Source: Gemmatimonadota bacterium
GTDB taxonomy: Bacteria; Gemmatimonadota; Gemmatimonadetes; Longimicrobiales; RSA9
Assembly (NCBI GenBank): GCA_039715185.1
Contig: JBDLIA010000009.1
Location: 1-64,000, forward strand
Reading direction: 5' to 3'
DNA: 64,000 nucleotides
The notes under the pieces are model-generated. The model was not told the origin of the DNA and did not search any database. It saw only the letters and a list, made by a program, of their open reading frames with translations. This document shows positions 60,558-64,000 of this stretch, in pieces (within the stretch, counting starts at the first letter, position 1; the number at the start of each line of letters is the position of its first letter). Made by a program: the position numbers and the translations under genes.

Positions 60558-61238
60558 TCAGCTGTTGATGTGAACAGCGGGCGGGCCAGCGCCCAGTCGC
60601 CGAATCGCCCCCATGACCGCCGCGGCCGTCTCGTCCAGGGCCCGCTCCCGCGCAAAGCGCTCGTCCATCTTGGGCAGCGGCACCGGCGGTCCGAACGCGA
60701 TCCGGACGGGCGCGCGCCGTACGCCACCGCCCCAGCGGGGCCAGACGTCGTAGGATCCGGAGATGGCGCACGGGATCACCGGCACGCCGGCCTTCAAGAG
60801 GAGCCGCAACGTGCCGAGCCGGGGCGGCTGCAGGACGCCGTCCCAGGACCGCTCGCCCTCGACGTACACGCCCACCGCCCTGCCTTGCGCCAGACGCCGC
60901 AGGGCGACGCGCACGGCCTGCGGGTCCACCTGGTAGCGCCGCACCGGAAAGGCCAGCAGGTGCTCTCGGAGCAGCCAGCCCAGGATGGGCGTCCCGAACT
61001 GAGTGCTCTTGGTCATGGTGTGCAGCGGCCGGCGGCAGAAGGACTGGATCAGGATCGGATCCAGGACGCTCTGGTGATTGGCCACCACCAGACACGCTCC
61101 CTCGGACGGCACGTGTTCCCCGCCGGTTACCCTCACGGATGGCAGGAACAGCCGCGACGTTACCCGGACAAGCGTCTGGAAACCACGATACACCGCCACT
61201 CGCTCGGGCACGCGGCCTGGGCCGGAAGAGTTCTTCAA
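60558..61238 (-). CDS. plsC: 1-acyl-sn-glycerol-3-phosphate acyltransferase
   Basis: 226 residues from TTG 61238, overlapping the stop of the zinc-ribbon gene (TTGA). Acyltransferase motifs: NHQSVLDPILI (HxxxxD), FPVRRYQ (motif II-like), VEGERSWDG (EGxRS) and GVPVIPCAISG. A hydrophobic N-terminal stretch suggests membrane association. It acylates lysophosphatidic acid after PlsY (38902). Third gene of the minus-strand dpm1-zinc-ribbon-plsC operon. Confidence 0.9.
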   Translation of the reverse strand: MKNSSGPGRVPERVAVYRGFQTLVRVTSRLFLPSVRVTGGEHVPSEGACLVVANHQSVLDPILIQSFCRRPLHTMTKSTQFGTPILGWLLREHLLAFPVRRYQVDPQAVRVALRRLAQGRAVGVYVEGERSWDGVLQPPRLGTLRLLLKAGVPVIPCAISGSYDVWPRWGGGVRRAPVRIAFGPPVPLPKMDERFARERALDETAAAVMGAIRRLGAGPPAVHINS

Positions 61239-61849
61239 AGCGCCACGATGCGCGGCTGGAACTCCCGGATCTCGCCCCAGCCCCGCTCCGCGTAGAGCCG
61301 CCTGAGGGCCAACTGAAGGAGTTCCTCCCACAGCCGCGGCGAGCCGGTGAGGAAGCGAAACGTCACTACCGGGGAGCCGCGAGGCTTGATCTGCACCAGG
61401 CGCGAGCTCGATTGGATGCCGGTGATGACCTCGCAAGCCCACGACCGTTCCCCCTCCGGGTCGCAATCAAGGCGCAACTCGCCGGGATACAGCCTCAGCG
61501 TGCCACGCAGCGTCTCTCCCTGCGTCTCCCGGAAGCCCAGCACTTCGCCCGCGCGCCGCACCGCCTCGTCCGGACCGGCGATGGTGGCCTCCACCGCGTC
61601 CGCGCGGATGGCGCTCTCCGGACCCGCTTGCGTCGTGGCTTCGCCGATATCCGGAAGGCGCCCGAGCCAATCGACCGCGCTCCCCGATTCCGGCGTCCCG
61701 TCCGGCGCCTCGCCCACGATCTCCGCGCGCGCGCCGCGCCGGAAGCGGGCGCCACAGCGCGAGCACGCCGATGCCCCCTTCCCCTCCCGCGCCACGGCTC
61801 CCACCGTCGCGCAGTAGGGGCACGCCCACAGCAGATCCCCGATCGCCAC
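61235..61849 (-). CDS. Zinc-ribbon protein with C-terminal PH-like domain
   Basis: 204 residues from GTG 61849, which directly abuts the TAG of the preceding gene. An N-terminal zinc ribbon (CPYC at 10-13, CSRC at 29-32) leads through a linker to a C-terminal beta-rich region (about 110-180; LRGTLRLYPGELRLDCDPEG; VITGIQSSSRLVQIK) that looks like a PH/GRAM fold, ending in a helix. PH-like domains bind membranes or proteins. Being between a dpm1-like and a plsC gene suggests a membrane-lipid role, but no function is known. Confidence 0.65.
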   Translation of the reverse strand: MAIGDLLWACPYCATVGAVAREGKGASACSRCGARFRRGARAEIVGEAPDGTPESGSAVDWLGRLPDIGEATTQAGPESAIRADAVEATIAGPDEAVRRAGEVLGFRETQGETLRGTLRLYPGELRLDCDPEGERSWACEVITGIQSSSRLVQIKPRGSPVVTFRFLTGSPRLWEELLQLALRRLYAERGWGEIREFQPRIVAL

Positions 61850-62581
61850 CTACAGACGCCGAAAGAGGCGTAGTAGCCGCAGATACCACACCCGCCAGAC
61901 CGCCTCCACGATGATCGCCTTGGACATCTTCGACTCACCGCTGTCGCGGTCGGCGAAGACGATGGGGATCTCCGCAATGCGGAAGCCCTTCACCCACGCC
62001 CGCAGCGTCATCTCGATCTGGAAGGCGTAGCCCTCCGAACCGACCGCGTCGAGGTCGATGGCCTCCAGGACTCGCCTGTGGTAACAGCGGAAGCCCCCCG
62101 TCACGTCCGCGACCGGCACCCCGGTGATGCGGCGCGCGTAGGCGTTGGCGAACGACGACAGGATCAGCCTGGTGATGGGCCAGTTCACGACCGTCACTCG
62201 GCCCCCCAGGTAGCGGGAGCCCAGCACGACGTCCGCGTCCTCGGCGGCCTCGAGGAACTGCGGCAGGTGCTCCGGGTCGTGGGAGAAGTCGGCGTCCATC
62301 TCGAACAAGAGCTCGTAGTCTCGTTCGAGGCCCCACTTGAAGCCAGCGAGATAAGCTGTTCCCAGACCTAACTTTGCAGGCCGATGCATCACGTGGACCC
62401 TGGGCTCGGCCCCGGCCATTTCGTCGGCCACCTGCCCGGTTCCGTCGGAGCTGGCGTCGTCGATGACCAGCACCTCGATGCCGGGGTCCTGGGCCAACAC
62501 CCGCGGTATCAGCCGCGGGATGTTCTCGCGCTCGTTGTATGTGGGAACTATGACGAGCGAACGTCTATCCTCTCGCCCCAT
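61850..62581 (-). CDS. Polyprenol-phosphate mannosyl/glucosyltransferase-like GT2 enzyme
   Basis: 243 residues from ATG 62581, with GGAGG 5 bases upstream. GT-A fold of family 2: VIVPTYNERENIPRLI, VLVIDDASSDGTGQVA, MHRPAKLGLGTAYLAGF, DADFSHDPEHLPQFL (DxD-like), VTGGFRCYHRRVLEAID, GYAFQIEMTLRAW and DRDSGESKMS. It lacks the C-terminal membrane segments of longer DPM1 enzymes. It likely makes a polyprenol-phosphate sugar donor for cell-surface glycans. It heads the operon with the zinc-ribbon and plsC genes. Confidence 0.88.
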   Translation of the reverse strand: MGREDRRSLVIVPTYNERENIPRLIPRVLAQDPGIEVLVIDDASSDGTGQVADEMAGAEPRVHVMHRPAKLGLGTAYLAGFKWGLERDYELLFEMDADFSHDPEHLPQFLEAAEDADVVLGSRYLGGRVTVVNWPITRLILSSFANAYARRITGVPVADVTGGFRCYHRRVLEAIDLDAVGSEGYAFQIEMTLRAWVKGFRIAEIPIVFADRDSGESKMSKAIIVEAVWRVWYLRLLRLFRRL

Positions 62582-62684
62582 TCGCCTCCGTCGGTGTGTT
62601 GGATTGCTCGGTCGGATCGAATGTACAACGTTAGTCTGCCGTTTCGAGCCAAACAACCGCCGCCGGGGTCCCTCTCCGCGGCGC

Positions 62685-62714
62685 TTGCAGAATGGACCGG
62701 TGAACTGCTAATCT
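62685..62714 (+). promoter_or_regulatory. Possible promoter of the terminal lipoprotein gene
   Basis: TTGCAG (62685-62690), an 18-base spacer and TAATCT (62709-62714), 89 bases upstream of the ATG at 62803, in the space between divergent genes. Fair match only. Confidence 0.4.
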
Positions 62715-62802
62715 GGTGGTATCGGTCAGCTCATCGCTTGGACATCTCCCCCGCCTGTCGGTCCTCCGGTCGATCAAACGTACGACAACGTGAGGTTCAC
62801 TC

Positions 62803-64000
62803 ATGGTCCTCGGGAAATCCCCTGCATCGGTAGTCGACCCGACCCCCTCGTTCGGCGCCAAGCGGGTGATCGGGCCGCGCCTTCGGCGCATCGGACTGAT
62901 CCTGGCGCCCGCCCTCATGGCGGCCTGCGGCGGCGCCTCCCCGATCGACCCTCCAGAGTCGCTGGAGCCCCGCCTGGAGGTCACCAAGGAGGCGCTCGCC
63001 TCTCCCGTAACCGCCGCCACGGAATTCGGCTTCGTCGTTCGGATCACGAATTCCGGGACGGGCCCCGCGACTCAGCTCGTCGTGCGGGATACGCTGCCCT
63101 CGGGAGCTGATGGCCCGTGGCTGATCGCGGCCAATACGGCTTGTCGGGTAACCGCCTCCACCGGCATCCTGGATTGCTCGCTGCCCAGCCTCGCGGCGGG
63201 CGCGGACTTTTCCGTACAGGTGACGTCCTTCGCATCTCGGTACTCCTGCGGTCTCTTCAGCAGCAGGGTCCATGCTGCGGCCGAAGAGGTCGCGGCGATT
63301 ACTGCCGACGCGGAGGTCTCGGTCGTGTGTCCGGACGGACAGCCCGAGGGGATCCTGTCGGGGCGCACCCCCCTGGCCAGTCGGCCTTTCGGGCTGGATG
63401 TGTCCGTTCTGGGCGACGTATACGTGGCTCGGCTGGATGCGGATGTCGCACGAGGCGTGACGCCGTTCGGCGATGTAGAGGGATCGATTCCGGTGGGCTT
63501 CGTGCCCCGCGACGTGACGTTCACGCCGCGCGGGACCATGGCGGTGGTGACGAACGAGGGTTCCGGCAACATCGGCCTTGTTGACGTCGCAACGCACGCC
63601 CAGACGCGTACGCTTCTGGTCACCGGCTCGCCCTTCCGGGTCATCACCAACCCGAGCGGCGATCGGGCTTACGTTTCCGCAAACGACCACGTCGTCTCCG
63701 TAATCGACCTGGTAACCCGCAGAGTGCTGGCGTCGATAAGTGTCGGTAGGGATCCGAATGGGCTGACATTCTCCACCGACGCCTCGCTGCTGTATGCGTC
63801 GAGCAGCAGGGGGACCACCATCTCCGAGATCGATCTCGCGACCAACGCGGTCCGCCGCACGTTCGAGATCGGTGAGGCTTCGCAGGACATCGCGGTGTCA
63901 GCCGACGGAGGAGTCCTCTACGCCGCCCTCGAGGGAAGCGGCAGGGTCGCCAAGGTCGACCTGGCGACGGGGGCGCTGGACGGTTTCATCGGGCTGCCCA
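62803..64000 (+). CDS. Secreted lipoprotein with DUF11-like domain and beta-propeller repeats, 3' end outside window
   Basis: Open from ATG 62803 to the end of the window (399 codons, no stop). The basic N-terminus and LILAPALMAACGG predict a lipoprotein (lipobox MAAC, Cys near 45). Residues about 55-150 resemble a DUF11 'conserved repeat' domain (LEVTKEALASPV; GFVVRITNSGTGPATQLVVRD), then YVTN-like beta-propeller blades appear (MAVVTNEGSGNIGLVDVAT; AYVSANDHVVSVIDLVTRRV; LLYASSSRGTTISEIDLATN; LYAALEGSGRVAKVDLATG). Probably a cell-surface binding protein. Full length cannot be judged. Confidence 0.85.
   Translation, partial: MVLGKSPASVVDPTPSFGAKRVIGPRLRRIGLILAPALMAACGGASPIDPPESLEPRLEVTKEALASPVTAATEFGFVVRITNSGTGPATQLVVRDTLPSGADGPWLIAANTACRVTASTGILDCSLPSLAAGADFSVQVTSFASRYSCGLFSSRVHAAAEEVAAITADAEVSVVCPDGQPEGILSGRTPLASRPFGLDVSVLGDVYVARLDADVARGVTPFGDVEGSIPVGFVPRDVTFTPRGTMAVVTNEGSGNIGLVDVATHAQTRTLLVTGSPFRVITNPSGDRAYVSANDHVVSVIDLVTRRVLASISVGRDPNGLTFSTDASLLYASSSRGTTISEIDLATNAVRRTFEIGEASQDIAVSADGGVLYAALEGSGRVAKVDLATGALDGFIGLP

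Overview
The window is a high-GC, tightly packed chromosomal segment from a diderm, lipopolysaccharide-making bacterium. The combination of a fused LpxC-FabZ, a BamA/Skp/LpxD/LpxC/LpxA envelope operon, McsA-McsB-ClpC arginine-phosphorylation proteolysis, the bacillithiol gene bshC and System I cytochrome c maturation fits Gemmatimonadota or a close relative best. That placement is an inference from gene content; no database search was run. Most genes are on the + strand and are joined by 4-base ATGA, GTGA or TTGA stop/start overlaps, so translational coupling is the rule and many starts are GTG or TTG.

Layout. (1) 1-2830 is the right end of an integrated mobile element: small coupled genes including an AlpA-like excisionase/regulator, an unknown DNA-binding-like protein and a tyrosine integrase, ending in the displaced 3' half of a tRNA-Pro gene (attachment site). 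(2) 2912-3885 holds ytoQ and a tRNA-Arg(UCU), tRNA-His(GUG), tRNA-Lys(CUU) cluster with a promoter and a terminator-like hairpin. (3) 3956-9385 holds era, a Trm112-like protein, a GGDEF protein, a zinc-ribbon protein, prfB with a programmed +1 frameshift, and lysS. (4) 9387-21759 holds lolC-lolD, mcsA-mcsB-clpC, then bamA-skp-lpxD-lpxC/fabZ-lpxA. (5) 21931-31351 continues lipid A and envelope work (Gfo/Idh oxidoreductase, a 45-residue membrane protein, lpxB, a DUF374 acyltransferase, lpxK), then nadB, rlmH, bshC, a small membrane protein and murJ. (6) 31371-42916 holds uvrC, larC, a secreted TPR protein, then DUF512 radical SAM-der-plsY-gpsA-merR-surE-pcm-VTT membrane protein. (7) 42981-46029 holds tRNA-Arg(CCU), an internally duplicated membrane protein, a TPM-domain protein, a nucleotidyltransferase-like protein and LemA. 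(8) 46153-52943 is a complete-looking ccmABCDEFGH operon followed by lgt. (9) 53115-59500 (minus) is a tamA/tamB-like pair. (10) 59736-64000 holds a YfgM-like protein with a good promoter and terminator, a minus-strand dpm1-zinc-ribbon-plsC operon, and the start of a large secreted lipoprotein.

The most striking thing the genes do not explain is a dispersed repeat of exactly 168 bp, present three times (21756-21923 inverted, 33246-33413, 52951-53118), with a 21-bp relic at 6607-6627. Each copy begins and ends in CTAG, is an imperfect palindrome over nearly its whole length, and carries matching ends GTGTACCG/CGGTACAC. At lpxA and at the tamB-like gene the CTAG supplies the TAG stop codon. This is what insertion of a non-autonomous IS630/Tc1-like element (TA duplication inside CTAG) would look like. 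I saw no rRNA genes or CRISPR arrays, and no gene-free stretch longer than 300 bases.
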